From an uncultured Alphaproteobacteria bacterium (lineage in GTDB: Bacteria; Pseudomonadota; Alphaproteobacteria; HIMB59; GCA-002718135): a stretch of DNA of 34,809 nucleotides. Where the stretch lies: positions 1 through 34,809 of the forward strand of contig CACEMP010000015.1 of assembly GCA_902560675.1 (NCBI GenBank), in the 5' to 3' direction. This document shows, one piece after another, positions 27,746 through 34,809 of this stretch (its first letter is position 1; each line of letters opens with the position of its first letter). Under the pieces are notes generated by a model. It did not search any database. It was not told the origin of the DNA and saw only the letters and a list, made by a program, of their open reading frames with translations. The position numbers were made by a program, and so were the translations under genes.

Positions 27746-30700
27746 TCCTTTTATTCATTTACGATCCTTATCTTCATATTCTTTATCAGAAAGTACACTA
27801 AAAATTACTAATTTAGTAGATCTTGCAAAAAAGAATGAAATGCCTGCAATAGCTATTACAGATAATAATAATATGTTTGGAGTATTTGAATTTTCCAAAG
27901 AATGTGTAAAAAATAATATTCAACCCATAATTGGAACTTCAATAAATTTACTAGATATTATTGTAAATAATCAAATTTCCCAAATTACATTTTTAGTCAA
28001 AAATGAAACTGGATATAGAAATCTTTTAGAATTAAGTTCACTTTCTCATCTTAATGAAGGAAACAATATTGGTATATATTTTTCACAATTAGAGAAATTT
28101 TCTGCAGGTTTATATTGTTATATAGGTGGTGAATTTAATCCTTTACTTTTATTAAACAAAGAAAATAGAAAACAAGATATCGTTAAATTAATTAATAATT
28201 TTAAAGGAATATTTAAACAAAATTTCCTCTTTGAAATTCAGAGAATAAATGATCAAAGTATAGATATTTTTGAAAAAGAATTTATCAATTTATCAAAAGA
28301 ATTTGATATACCTCTTATTGGATCAAATAATATTAAATATGCTAATAAAGATGATTATTCAGCTCATGATGCATTATTATGTATTGCTCAAAAATCTACT
28401 ATAAATAATTCTCAAAGAAATACCTCAAATGAAAATATTTATTTTAAGTCAAGTAAAGAAATGTATTCAAATTTTGAAGATATTCCAGAAATAATTCAAA
28501 ATAATTTAAATATTTCTATATCTTGTAATTATTTTCCTGAATCAACAAAACCACAATTACCTGAATTCAAAAATGATCTAAATTTATCAGCTGAAGATTT
28601 TCTATTAAAATCATCAGAAATGGGGCTTAATAAAAAAATAAAAGAAAAGAATATTAAAAATTTAGAAACCTACACAGAAAGATTGAAATATGAAAATGAA
28701 ATAATTATTAGAATGGGATTTGCAGGATACTTTCTAATAGTAGCTGATTTTGTTAATTGGGCTAAAGAACAGAATATCCCTGTAGGCCCAGGTAGAGGAT
28801 CAGGTGCTGGAAGTTTAGTAGCTTGGTGTTTAGGAATTACTGATTTAGATCCATTGGAGTATGATTTATTATTTGAAAGATTTCTAAACCCAGAAAGAGT
28901 GTCAATGCCAGATTTTGATATAGATTTTTGTCAAACTAGAAGAGATGAAGTAATTGAATATGTTAATAACAAATATGGCAATGAATGTGTTGCACATATT
29001 ATAACTTTTGGTACTCTTGCATCAAGAGCAGCAGTAAGGGATATAGGACGAGTTTTAGAAGTACCATATGGTGAGGTAGACTCTTTTGCCAAGCTTATTC
29101 CATTTAACCCATCTAATCCACTTACACTTAGTGAGTCTATAAAATCAGAAAGGAGTTTGCAGGAGCGAATTAAAAATGATGAGAGAATTTCAAATATTAT
29201 TGATATAAGCTTAAAAATTGAGGGTTCTCATAGACATGCATCAACACATGCAGCTGGAGTAGTTATTGGACATGAAAAGTTATCAAAAGTTGTACCATTA
29301 TATAAAGATCAAAACACAAATACTAATGCCACACAATTTTCTATGAAATATGTAGAAGAAGCAGGTTTAATTAAATTTGATTTTCTTGGTTTAACAACAT
29401 TATCAATAATAGAAGATTGTATAAAATTTATAAAAAAAGATATTCAAGATTTTTCTATAAATAATATACCTTTAAATGATTCAAAAACTTATGCTCAATT
29501 AAGTCAAGGTGATACCGTTGGAATTTTTCAACTAGAAAGTAATGGAATGGGTAGTGTACTTCGACAATTGCATCCAGATAGATTTGAGGAAATAATTGCA
29601 GTTGTTGCTTTATTTAGACCTGGTCCAATGGATAATATTCCCTCTTTTTGTAATAGAAAGCACGGACGTGAAGAGATCAAGTATATTCATTCAATGCTAG
29701 AAGATGTTTTAAAAGAAACTTATGGAATTATTGTTTATCAAGAGCAAGTAATGCAGATTGCACAAGTATTGTCTAATTATTCTCTAGGAGAAGCTGATTT
29801 ACTAAGAAGAGCAATGGGGAAAAAAATACAAAAAGAGATGGATATGCAAAAATCCAGATTTATTGAAGGAGCTATTCATAACAATATTGAGAGAAAAGAA
29901 GCTTCAAAAATATTTGATTTGGTTAATAAGTTTGCAGGTTATGGATTTAATAAAAGTCATGCAGCTGCATATGCTTTAATTTCATATCAAACTGCTTATT
30001 TAAAAGCTAATTTTCCACATGAATTTCTTACGGCAACATTAAATTATTCGATTGATAGAACAGAAAAAATCATTCTACTTAAAAAAGAAATTGAAAGATT
30101 AAATATCTCTTTTTTAAAACCAGATATAAATTTTTCCGCTCCTTTATTTTCGATAGAAAAAACTGATACTAATAAATCAATTAGATTTGGTCTTGCGGCA
30201 ATCAAAGGTGTTGGGATTAAATCTATCTCAAGCTTGGTAGAAGAAAGAAATAAAAATGGCAAATTTATAAATATTATTGATTTTATGAATAGAGTTCCCA
30301 AAGATGTAATTAATAAAAGACAACTTGAAAAACTAATTCAAGCAGGAGCTTTTGATAGTATTGAGTCCAATAGATCTAAATTATTTAACAATGTAACTAA
30401 ATTTGTAGAATTATTTGGTGTCGATAAAAATGCAAATCAAGATTTACTTTTTGAAGACAGCGAAATCTCTTTTAATGATCAAAATTTATTTAATCAAAAT
30501 TTTGAAATTTGGAAAAACTCAGAAATTTTATCTAATGAATTAGAGGTTATAGGTTTCTATTTTTCTGATCATCCCTTAAATCATTATCCAAGAAAATTTT
30601 TTGAATTGGAAAATATAAGCACTTTTGAAAATTATAATTCTGAAAATAATGATGTAAATATTATAAAAGTTTGTGGAGCAATTTTAGATGTAAAAGAAAG

Positions 30701-31142
30701 ATCTAATAAAGATGGAAAGAAATATGCATTTATAACTGTTTCAGAAAAAAATTATCAATTTGAATTAACAATATTTAGCGAAAATTTGTATAAATTTAGA
30801 CCATTATTAAAAGAAGGCAATTTACTAATATTTACTATTGATATTATTAATAATAAAACTGATACTCGATTTATTATTAGAGATATTTCTTCATTAGAAA
30901 AAACCTTTCTAAAGAATAAGTTTAAATTTAATATTTACACAAATATTGACAATATTTCATATTTAAAGAATGATATTTTTGAAAAAAGTATAAATAATAA
31001 TGATAAACCTATAGATCTTTTCATAACTTTGGATCAAAAATTAATCAACTTTGATTTCAATAAATATACTATCAAATCCTATAAAAAACTTGAAGAATTG
31101 AGTAAGTCAAAAATTCTAGATTATTCCTTAGAAATATCTTGA
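27738..31142 (+). CDS. dnaE: DNA polymerase III alpha subunit
   Basis: The 1134-residue replicative polymerase has an N-terminal PHP domain (about 1-270), the palm with GPGRGSGAG (350-358) and the catalytic aspartates in PDFDIDF (391-397), then fingers with GYGFNKSHAAAYA. The beta-clamp binding and OB regions fill the last 250 residues (DHPLNHY, then VCGAILDVKERSNKDGKKYAF). The PHP metal-binding histidines are largely replaced (HLRSLS and ITDNNN instead of HxHxxx and TDHGN), so this domain is unlikely to be a working exonuclease. That leaves proofreading to a DnaQ subunit encoded elsewhere. It overlaps lolD by 8 nt. No clear terminator follows apart from the structures in the rpsB leader. Confidence 0.97.
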   Translation: MNNPFIHLRSLSSYSLSESTLKITNLVDLAKKNEMPAIAITDNNNMFGVFEFSKECVKNNIQPIIGTSINLLDIIVNNQISQITFLVKNETGYRNLLELSSLSHLNEGNNIGIYFSQLEKFSAGLYCYIGGEFNPLLLLNKENRKQDIVKLINNFKGIFKQNFLFEIQRINDQSIDIFEKEFINLSKEFDIPLIGSNNIKYANKDDYSAHDALLCIAQKSTINNSQRNTSNENIYFKSSKEMYSNFEDIPEIIQNNLNISISCNYFPESTKPQLPEFKNDLNLSAEDFLLKSSEMGLNKKIKEKNIKNLETYTERLKYENEIIIRMGFAGYFLIVADFVNWAKEQNIPVGPGRGSGAGSLVAWCLGITDLDPLEYDLLFERFLNPERVSMPDFDIDFCQTRRDEVIEYVNNKYGNECVAHIITFGTLASRAAVRDIGRVLEVPYGEVDSFAKLIPFNPSNPLTLSESIKSERSLQERIKNDERISNIIDISLKIEGSHRHASTHAAGVVIGHEKLSKVVPLYKDQNTNTNATQFSMKYVEEAGLIKFDFLGLTTLSIIEDCIKFIKKDIQDFSINNIPLNDSKTYAQLSQGDTVGIFQLESNGMGSVLRQLHPDRFEEIIAVVALFRPGPMDNIPSFCNRKHGREEIKYIHSMLEDVLKETYGIIVYQEQVMQIAQVLSNYSLGEADLLRRAMGKKIQKEMDMQKSRFIEGAIHNNIERKEASKIFDLVNKFAGYGFNKSHAAAYALISYQTAYLKANFPHEFLTATLNYSIDRTEKIILLKKEIERLNISFLKPDINFSAPLFSIEKTDTNKSIRFGLAAIKGVGIKSISSLVEERNKNGKFINIIDFMNRVPKDVINKRQLEKLIQAGAFDSIESNRSKLFNNVTKFVELFGVDKNANQDLLFEDSEISFNDQNLFNQNFEIWKNSEILSNELEVIGFYFSDHPLNHYPRKFFELENISTFENYNSENNDVNIIKVCGAILDVKERSNKDGKKYAFITVSEKNYQFELTIFSENLYKFRPLLKEGNLLIFTIDIINNKTDTRFIIRDISSLEKTFLKNKFKFNIYTNIDNISYLKNDIFEKSINNNDKPIDLFITLDQKLINFDFNKYTIKSYKKLEELSKSKILDYSLEIS

Positions 31143-31155
31143 AAAAAAAACCTTT

Positions 31156-31161
31156 TATAAT
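31156..31161 (+). promoter_or_regulatory. Candidate -10 element of the rpsB promoter
   Basis: A perfect TATAAT lies 14 nt after the dnaE stop and about 80 nt before rpsB, giving a possible leader of about 70 nt. No good -35 is present at 16-18 nt spacing (AATATC at 31133-31138 is poor), so the call rests on the -10 and the position. Confidence 0.4.
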
Positions 31162-31184
31162 AGAAGACCATTTGATTTAAATCT

Positions 31185-31236
31185 AGCACACAGAAAAAAC
31201 CGGTGCTTTTTTTTTCTGTGGAGGTAAAACCGGAGG
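31185..31236 (+). promoter_or_regulatory. Structured rpsB leader: alternative hairpins and possible pseudoknot
   Basis: Two overlapping stems can be drawn. AGCAC (31185-31189) with GTGCT (31203-31207) is followed by an unbroken T run ending at 31215 and looks like a small intrinsic terminator. CACAGAAAAAA (31189-31199) with TTTTTTCTGTG (31210-31220) is a perfect 11-bp stem that would absorb the T run. In the second fold the loop bases CCGGT (31200-31204) are complementary to ACCGG (31229-31233), which overlaps the rpsB Shine-Dalgarno. In E. coli, protein S2 represses rpsB-tsf through the rpsB leader, so a regulatory RNA is expected here. That this element binds S2 is my inference. Confidence 0.5.
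31220..31236 (+). promoter_or_regulatory. Two tandem Shine-Dalgarno motifs before rpsB
   Basis: GGAGG occurs at 31220-31224 and again at 31232-31236. Only the second, 4 nt from the ATG at 31241, is placed for initiation. The first may act as a ribosome standby site or be fortuitous. Confidence 0.6.
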
Positions 31237-31240
31237 AAAC

Positions 31241-31969
31241 ATGAAATTACCCGAAATAAAGATTGAAGACTTGCTTGAGTCTGGAGTTCACTTTGGACAT
31301 AATGTTAGAAGGTGGAACCCAAAAATGAAAGATTATATTTATGGTGTTAGAAATAATATTCATATATTTGATTTAAGAATTACAGTTGAGTTACTAAATA
31401 ATGCTCTTACAAAATTACACCAAACTGCCAGCAAGTCTGGTAAAATTTTATTTGTTGGCACAAAAAAGCAATGTGAAGAAACTGTTAAAGATTTAGCAGG
31501 AATTAATCAGAATTTTTATGTAAGTAAAAGATGGCTTGGCGGCACTTTGACAAACTGGAAAACAATATCAAACTCAATAAATAGATTAGACGAAGTTGAA
31601 AGTTTTTTAAATAATGAAGAAACATCAAAAAATCTTTCAAAAAAAGAATTGTTAGATATTTCGAGAGAAAAACAAAAACTAGATTTAAACATTGGAGGGA
31701 TAAGAAATCTAAATGGCAAACCAGATCTTTTAGTTGTATTTGACGTCCTAAAAGACAAGATTGCAGTCAGAGAGGCAAATAAACTAAACATCCCAATAAT
31801 AGGTATTGTAGATTCAAATGCAGATCCTGATTTGGTTGATTATATTATACCTGGCAATGATGATGCTTTAAGGTCTATAAATTTATATAAAAAATACTTT
31901 GAGGAGACAATTGCTGATGCTGCTGAGTATCAAGATAAAAAAGTAGAGGAAGATCAACAAAAAAAATAA
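31241..31969 (+). CDS. rpsB: 30S ribosomal protein S2
   Basis: The 242-residue small-subunit protein is needed for late 30S assembly and docking of S1. S2 signature 1 is seen in [19 protein letters not shown] near the N-terminus. Signature 2 is [19 protein letters not shown] in the second half, followed by [15 protein letters not shown]. The coiled-coil insertion with [24 protein letters not shown] (around 121-145) is also typical. The C-terminus is charged and probably flexible. A GGAGG lies 4 nt before the ATG. The gene starts a rpsB-tsf-pyrH-frr-uppS cluster and is preceded by a structured leader. Confidence 0.98.
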   Translation: MKLPEIKIEDLLESGVHFGHNVRRWNPKMKDYIYGVRNNIHIFDLRITVELLNNALTKLHQTASKSGKILFVGTKKQCEETVKDLAGINQNFYVSKRWLGGTLTNWKTISNSINRLDEVESFLNNEETSKNLSKKELLDISREKQKLDLNIGGIRNLNGKPDLLVVFDVLKDKIAVREANKLNIPIIGIVDSNADPDLVDYIIPGNDDALRSINLYKKYFEETIADAAEYQDKKVEEDQQKK

Positions 31970-31977
31970 TTTTGATT

Positions 31978-31983
31978 AAGGAG
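31978..31983 (+). promoter_or_regulatory. Shine-Dalgarno that selects the tsf start
   Basis: AAGGAG lies 6 nt before the ATG at 31990. An in-frame TTG at 31972 would be upstream of it, so the ATG is the real start. Confidence 0.85.
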
Positions 31984-31989
31984 AATTCA

Positions 31990-32847
31990 ATGTCTAGTAT
32001 AACAACACTTATAAAAGATCTAAGAGTTAAGACAGGAGCTGGTTTTTTAGATTGTAAAAATGCTCTATCAGAAAATGATAATGATATTGAAAAAGCAATT
32101 GAGTACTTAAGAAAAAAAGGATTAGCAAAAGCATCAAAAAAAACATCTCGTGAAGCTGTAGAAGGTGCTGTAGGTATTTACTCTAGCGAAAATTTAATCA
32201 CTATTTTAAAAATTAATAGTGAAACAGATTTTGCAGCAAAAAGTGAAGCTTTTTTAAGTTTTCTAGATGAGATAGGAAATTTTGTTTTAGAAAATAATAA
32301 TCCTAATCTAAATATTGAAGAATTATTATCACTACAATTTAAAAATACTAATATCTCTGATTATCTTAATTCAATGATAGCTAAAATAGGAGAAAATTTA
32401 GTATTAAGTGAATTAAAAATATTTGAGAAAAAAGAACTTAAATTTAACTACTACGTACATAATAGTTATAAAGATAATATAGGAAAGATGATATCACTCA
32501 TTTCTTATGAATCCAAAACAATAGATAAAGATGTAAAAGAATTTTCTAAAAATTTATGTATGCATATTGCTGCAATGAAACCTGAATCTTTAGATATTAA
32601 TGATTTAGATAAATCTCTAATTGAAAAAGAAAAAGAGGTTCAGAAAGAGTTAATTCTAAATTCTGGTAAACCATCAAATATTGTTGATAAAATATTGGAA
32701 GGTAAAATGAATAAATTTTATTCAGAAGTAACTTTAAAAAATCAATCTTTTATTCTTGATCAAGATAAAAAAATTAAAGATGTTATTGATGAGTTTAATA
32801 CAAAATCTCAATTTAATTTAATTTCATACGAGCTAATTACTTTATAG
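31990..32847 (+). CDS. tsf: Elongation factor Ts
   Basis: The 285-residue nucleotide-exchange factor regenerates EF-Tu-GTP. The N-terminal UBA-like domain has LRVKTGAGFLDCKNAL (11-26). The core begins with INSETDFAAKSEAF (75-88), whose Thr-Asp-Phe wedge inserts into EF-Tu to release Mg2+ and GDP. A second core subdomain follows with LCMHIAAMKP at about 189-198. Length is typical. The ATG at 31990 is set by an AAGGAG. pyrH starts directly after its stop. Confidence 0.97.
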   Translation: MSSITTLIKDLRVKTGAGFLDCKNALSENDNDIEKAIEYLRKKGLAKASKKTSREAVEGAVGIYSSENLITILKINSETDFAAKSEAFLSFLDEIGNFVLENNNPNLNIEELLSLQFKNTNISDYLNSMIAKIGENLVLSELKIFEKKELKFNYYVHNSYKDNIGKMISLISYESKTIDKDVKEFSKNLCMHIAAMKPESLDINDLDKSLIEKEKEVQKELILNSGKPSNIVDKILEGKMNKFYSEVTLKNQSFILDQDKKIKDVIDEFNTKSQFNLISYELITL

Positions 32848-33552
32848 ATGAAAAATAAAAGAATTTTACTCAAAGTTTCCGGAGAGTCTCTTATGGGTAA
32901 ATTAAATTACGGGATAGATGTATCTACGATTAATAAAATTTCAAAAGAAATCAAAAAAATATATCTTAAAAAATACCAAATTTGTTTAATAATAGGGGGT
33001 GGAAATATTTTTAGAGGTATCAAGGGTGCCTCTGAAGGTATCGATAGGTCAACTTCAGACTATATGGGCATGTTAGCAACAATAATGAATGGTTTATCAT
33101 TGCAAAGTAGTTTGGAAAAAATTAATGTGCCAACAAGAGTACAATCAGCAATATCGATGTCACAAATTGCTGAGTCCTACATAAGGAGAAGGGCTTTAAG
33201 ACATTTAGAAAAAAATAGAATAGTAATCTTTGTAGCAGGAACTGGCAATCCTTTTTTTTCAACTGATACTGCAGCTACACTTAGAGCATCAGAGTTAGAT
33301 TGTAGTTTAATTATTAAGGCTACAAAAGTGAATGGAATTTATGACAAAGATCCTAAAGTAAATAAAAATGCTAAATTAATTAAAAAAATCTCTTATGATC
33401 AAGTAATAAAGGACAATTTAAGAGTTATGGATTTAACTGCTATAAGTTTAGCAAAAGATACCAAAATCCCCATATATATAACTAATATTTTCAAAGAAAA
33501 TTCCTTAATTAATGTTTTGAATAAAAAGGGTGCATATAGTAAAATCAGTTAG
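32848..33552 (+). CDS. pyrH: UMP kinase
   Basis: The 234-residue amino-acid-kinase-fold enzyme phosphorylates UMP to UDP in pyrimidine nucleotide synthesis. It shows the phosphate-binding KVSGESL (9-15), GGGNIFRG (50-57), the UMP-binding [13 protein letters not shown] (131-143) and [13 protein letters not shown] (157-169). It is not related to eukaryotic UMP/CMP kinases. The bacterial enzyme is hexameric and usually controlled by GTP and UTP. The ATG abuts the tsf stop, so coupled translation is likely. frr follows after 2 nt. Confidence 0.97.
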   Translation: MKNKRILLKVSGESLMGKLNYGIDVSTINKISKEIKKIYLKKYQICLIIGGGNIFRGIKGASEGIDRSTSDYMGMLATIMNGLSLQSSLEKINVPTRVQSAISMSQIAESYIRRRALRHLEKNRIVIFVAGTGNPFFSTDTAATLRASELDCSLIIKATKVNGIYDKDPKVNKNAKLIKKISYDQVIKDNLRVMDLTAISLAKDTKIPIYITNIFKENSLINVLNKKGAYSKIS

Positions 33553-33554
33553 TA

Positions 33555-34094
33555 ATGGAAAATAATTCTAAAATGCAATCTGCTATTACATATTTTGAAA
33601 AAGAGCTTAACGCTCTCAGAACTTCAAGAGCTAACCCAAAAATGCTAGACAATATATTTATAGATGCTTATGGAACAAAAACACCTATTAACCAATTAGG
33701 AAATGTTTCAGTACCAGATTCTAGCACAATTACTATTCAAGTATGGGACTCAAATTTAATCAAAATTATTGAGTCCACAATTTCAGAGTCAAATCTCGGA
33801 ATAAATCCTCAAGTGGATGGTCAACTAATTAGACTGCCAATACCTAAATTAAGTGAAGAAAGAAGAAAAGATTTAACTAGAATTGCATCCGAATATGCTG
33901 AGAAATCTAAAGTTACAATTCGAAATATTAGAAGAGAATTAATTGATAACAAAAAACAAGAAAAAAAAGATACTAATTTATCCGAAGACGATTTAAAAAA
34001 ATATATCGACGAAATTCAAAAAATTACTGATCAAAAGATTGCTGAAATAGAAACTATTTTGGAACAGAAAAAGAGTGATATCTTGAAAGTGTAA
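33555..34094 (+). CDS. frr: Ribosome-recycling factor
   Basis: The 179-residue protein splits post-termination ribosomes together with EF-G. Domain I is a three-helix bundle: the first helix carries ELNALRTSRANPKML (17-31), and helices 2 and 3 fill about 105-179, with LTRIASEYAEKSKVTIRNIRRE. Domain II (about 32-104) includes VSVPDSSTITIQVWD. The N-terminus is about six residues shorter than in E. coli RRF. A stop codon lies just upstream in frame and no other start is available, so this is real. Confidence 0.96.
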   Translation: MENNSKMQSAITYFEKELNALRTSRANPKMLDNIFIDAYGTKTPINQLGNVSVPDSSTITIQVWDSNLIKIIESTISESNLGINPQVDGQLIRLPIPKLSEERRKDLTRIASEYAEKSKVTIRNIRRELIDNKKQEKKDTNLSEDDLKKYIDEIQKITDQKIAEIETILEQKKSDILKV

Positions 34095-34095
34095 A

Positions 34096-34782
34096 TTGAC
34101 AAAAAATAAATTAACTCACGTCGCTTTTATTCTAGATGGCAATAAACGGTGGGCAAAAAAAAATAATCATTCTAATATTGAGGGTTATAAAGCTGGTTTT
34201 AATAAAATTAAAGAAATCGTAAATTATTCTATTGATTTGAATTTAAAAAATCTAACATTATTTACTTTATCTTCAGAAAATATTAAAAGATCTTCAATAA
34301 ATATTATTTATGAAATTATATATAATAATTTTTCTTTTTTAATTGATGAATTAGTTAAAAATAAAAATATAAATATTAATATATTTGGTTCAGAAAATAA
34401 TTTACCAAACAAAATTAAAGACCTTTTAGAAAAAGTTCAAAGTATTAATCATAAAAATCCTAATTTAAATTTGAATTTAGCTTTTAATTATGGTTTTAAA
34501 GATGAAATTAAGGATGTGTTACATAAATACAAAAAATCAAATTTTGACATAGATTTAGATAATGAAAAAAACATAAGAAGATTATTTAACCTTAATTCTT
34601 CAAATGATCCAGAGATTCTAATTAGAACTGGTGGCTATAAAAGATTAAGTAATTTTATAATGTATAATTTAACTTATACTGAATTATTTTTTACTGAAAC
34701 ATTATGGCCAGATTTTTCAACCCTAGAATATAATAAAATAATAAATAATTTTTATAAAATAAATAGAAAATATGGTTTATAA
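34096..34782 (+). CDS. uppS: Undecaprenyl-diphosphate synthase (cis-prenyltransferase), divergent
   Basis: The 228-residue enzyme makes the C55 carrier lipid for peptidoglycan and surface glycans from farnesyl and isopentenyl diphosphate. Catalytic Asp14 sits in HVAFILDGN, Arg18 follows, and the C-terminal IRTGG (176-180), LSNF and YTELFF with metal-ligand Glu196 are present. Several positions usually conserved are changed: Lys17 (Gly29 in E. coli), Tyr31 (His43), Ile63 (Trp75) and Tyr181 (Glu198). NYGGR has become NYGFK. The start is a TTG 1 nt after the frr stop. No other initiator fits, because the conserved HVAF block begins at residue 8. The order frr-uppS supports the call. Confidence 0.9.
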   Translation: MTKNKLTHVAFILDGNKRWAKKNNHSNIEGYKAGFNKIKEIVNYSIDLNLKNLTLFTLSSENIKRSSINIIYEIIYNNFSFLIDELVKNKNININIFGSENNLPNKIKDLLEKVQSINHKNPNLNLNLAFNYGFKDEIKDVLHKYKKSNFDIDLDNEKNIRRLFNLNSSNDPEILIRTGGYKRLSNFIMYNLTYTELFFTETLWPDFSTLEYNKIINNFYKINRKYGL

Positions 34783-34809
34783 AAATTTTTTATTAAGAAG
34801 CCTTATTTC
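34772..34809 (+). CDS. Start of a gene running off the right edge, probably cdsA (partial)
   Basis: An ATG at 34772 lies 11 nt inside uppS and opens a frame that reads MVYKNFLLRSLI to the window edge. An 8-15 nt overlap is the style of this region, and phosphatidate cytidylyltransferase (cdsA) normally follows uppS in proteobacteria. The hydrophobic/basic start fits a membrane protein, but twelve residues cannot identify it. The identity is inferred from gene order only. Confidence 0.35.
   Translation, partial: MVYKNFLLRSLI

Noticed and set aside
1-34809. Mobile elements, CRISPR arrays, integrase-type attachment at the tRNAs
   Set aside because: No transposase, integrase, spaced direct repeats or duplicated tRNA 3' ends were seen. 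The many A/T runs reflect base composition.

Overview
This window is a compact, AT-rich (about 30% G+C by eye) bacterial chromosome segment. The gene order and protein families point to a streamlined alphaproteobacterium, probably a marine lineage such as SAR11 or an AEGEAN-169/HIMB59-like group. The order tRNA-Leu, tig, clpP, clpX, lon, hup, tRNA-Val, tRNA-Asp, nuoA-N, birA, coaX, rnj, DUF1467, proS, lolC, lolD, dnaE is an alphaproteobacterial arrangement. All recognised protein genes and tRNAs lie on the + strand. Spacers are very short and 1-11 nt overlaps are common. No IS element, prophage, CRISPR array or plasmid gene was seen. The exact order cannot be proved from this sequence.

Layout: 1-871 holds the C-terminal tail of a polytopic membrane protein (perhaps a GT39-type glycosyltransferase) and a family-2 glycosyltransferase, suggesting a lipid-linked sugar or cell-surface function. 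897-6653 is tRNA-Leu(UAG) followed by a proteostasis block: trigger factor, ClpP, ClpX and Lon. It closes with an intrinsic terminator at 6680-6707. 6774-7257 encodes an HU-type DNA-binding protein, a strong terminator-like hairpin, then tRNA-Val(UAC) and tRNA-Asp(GUC). 7347-21122 is a complete 14-gene respiratory complex I operon, nuoA to nuoN, with nuoC and nuoD separate. All Fe-S ligand cysteines checked are present.

21126-27745 is a run of tightly packed housekeeping genes: biotin ligase, type III pantothenate kinase, RNase J, a DUF1467 membrane protein, prolyl-tRNA synthetase and the Lol lipoprotein exporter (permease plus ATPase). dnaE follows (27738-31142). After a 98-nt leader come rpsB, tsf, pyrH, frr and uppS (31241-34782), and the first codons of what is probably cdsA run off the right edge. 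Together these genes cover protein folding and turnover, NADH oxidation, cofactor supply, RNA decay, lipoprotein sorting, replication, translation and the undecaprenyl carrier lipid.

This is essentially a conserved core region and I do not see an undescribed multi-gene system. The points most worth a second look are the rpsB leader, where mutually exclusive hairpins and a possible pseudoknot reach the Shine-Dalgarno; a divergent UppS lacking several usually invariant residues; a trigger factor whose PPIase domain has lost its family signature; and a terminator-like hairpin 9 nt ahead of the tRNA-Val/tRNA-Asp pair.
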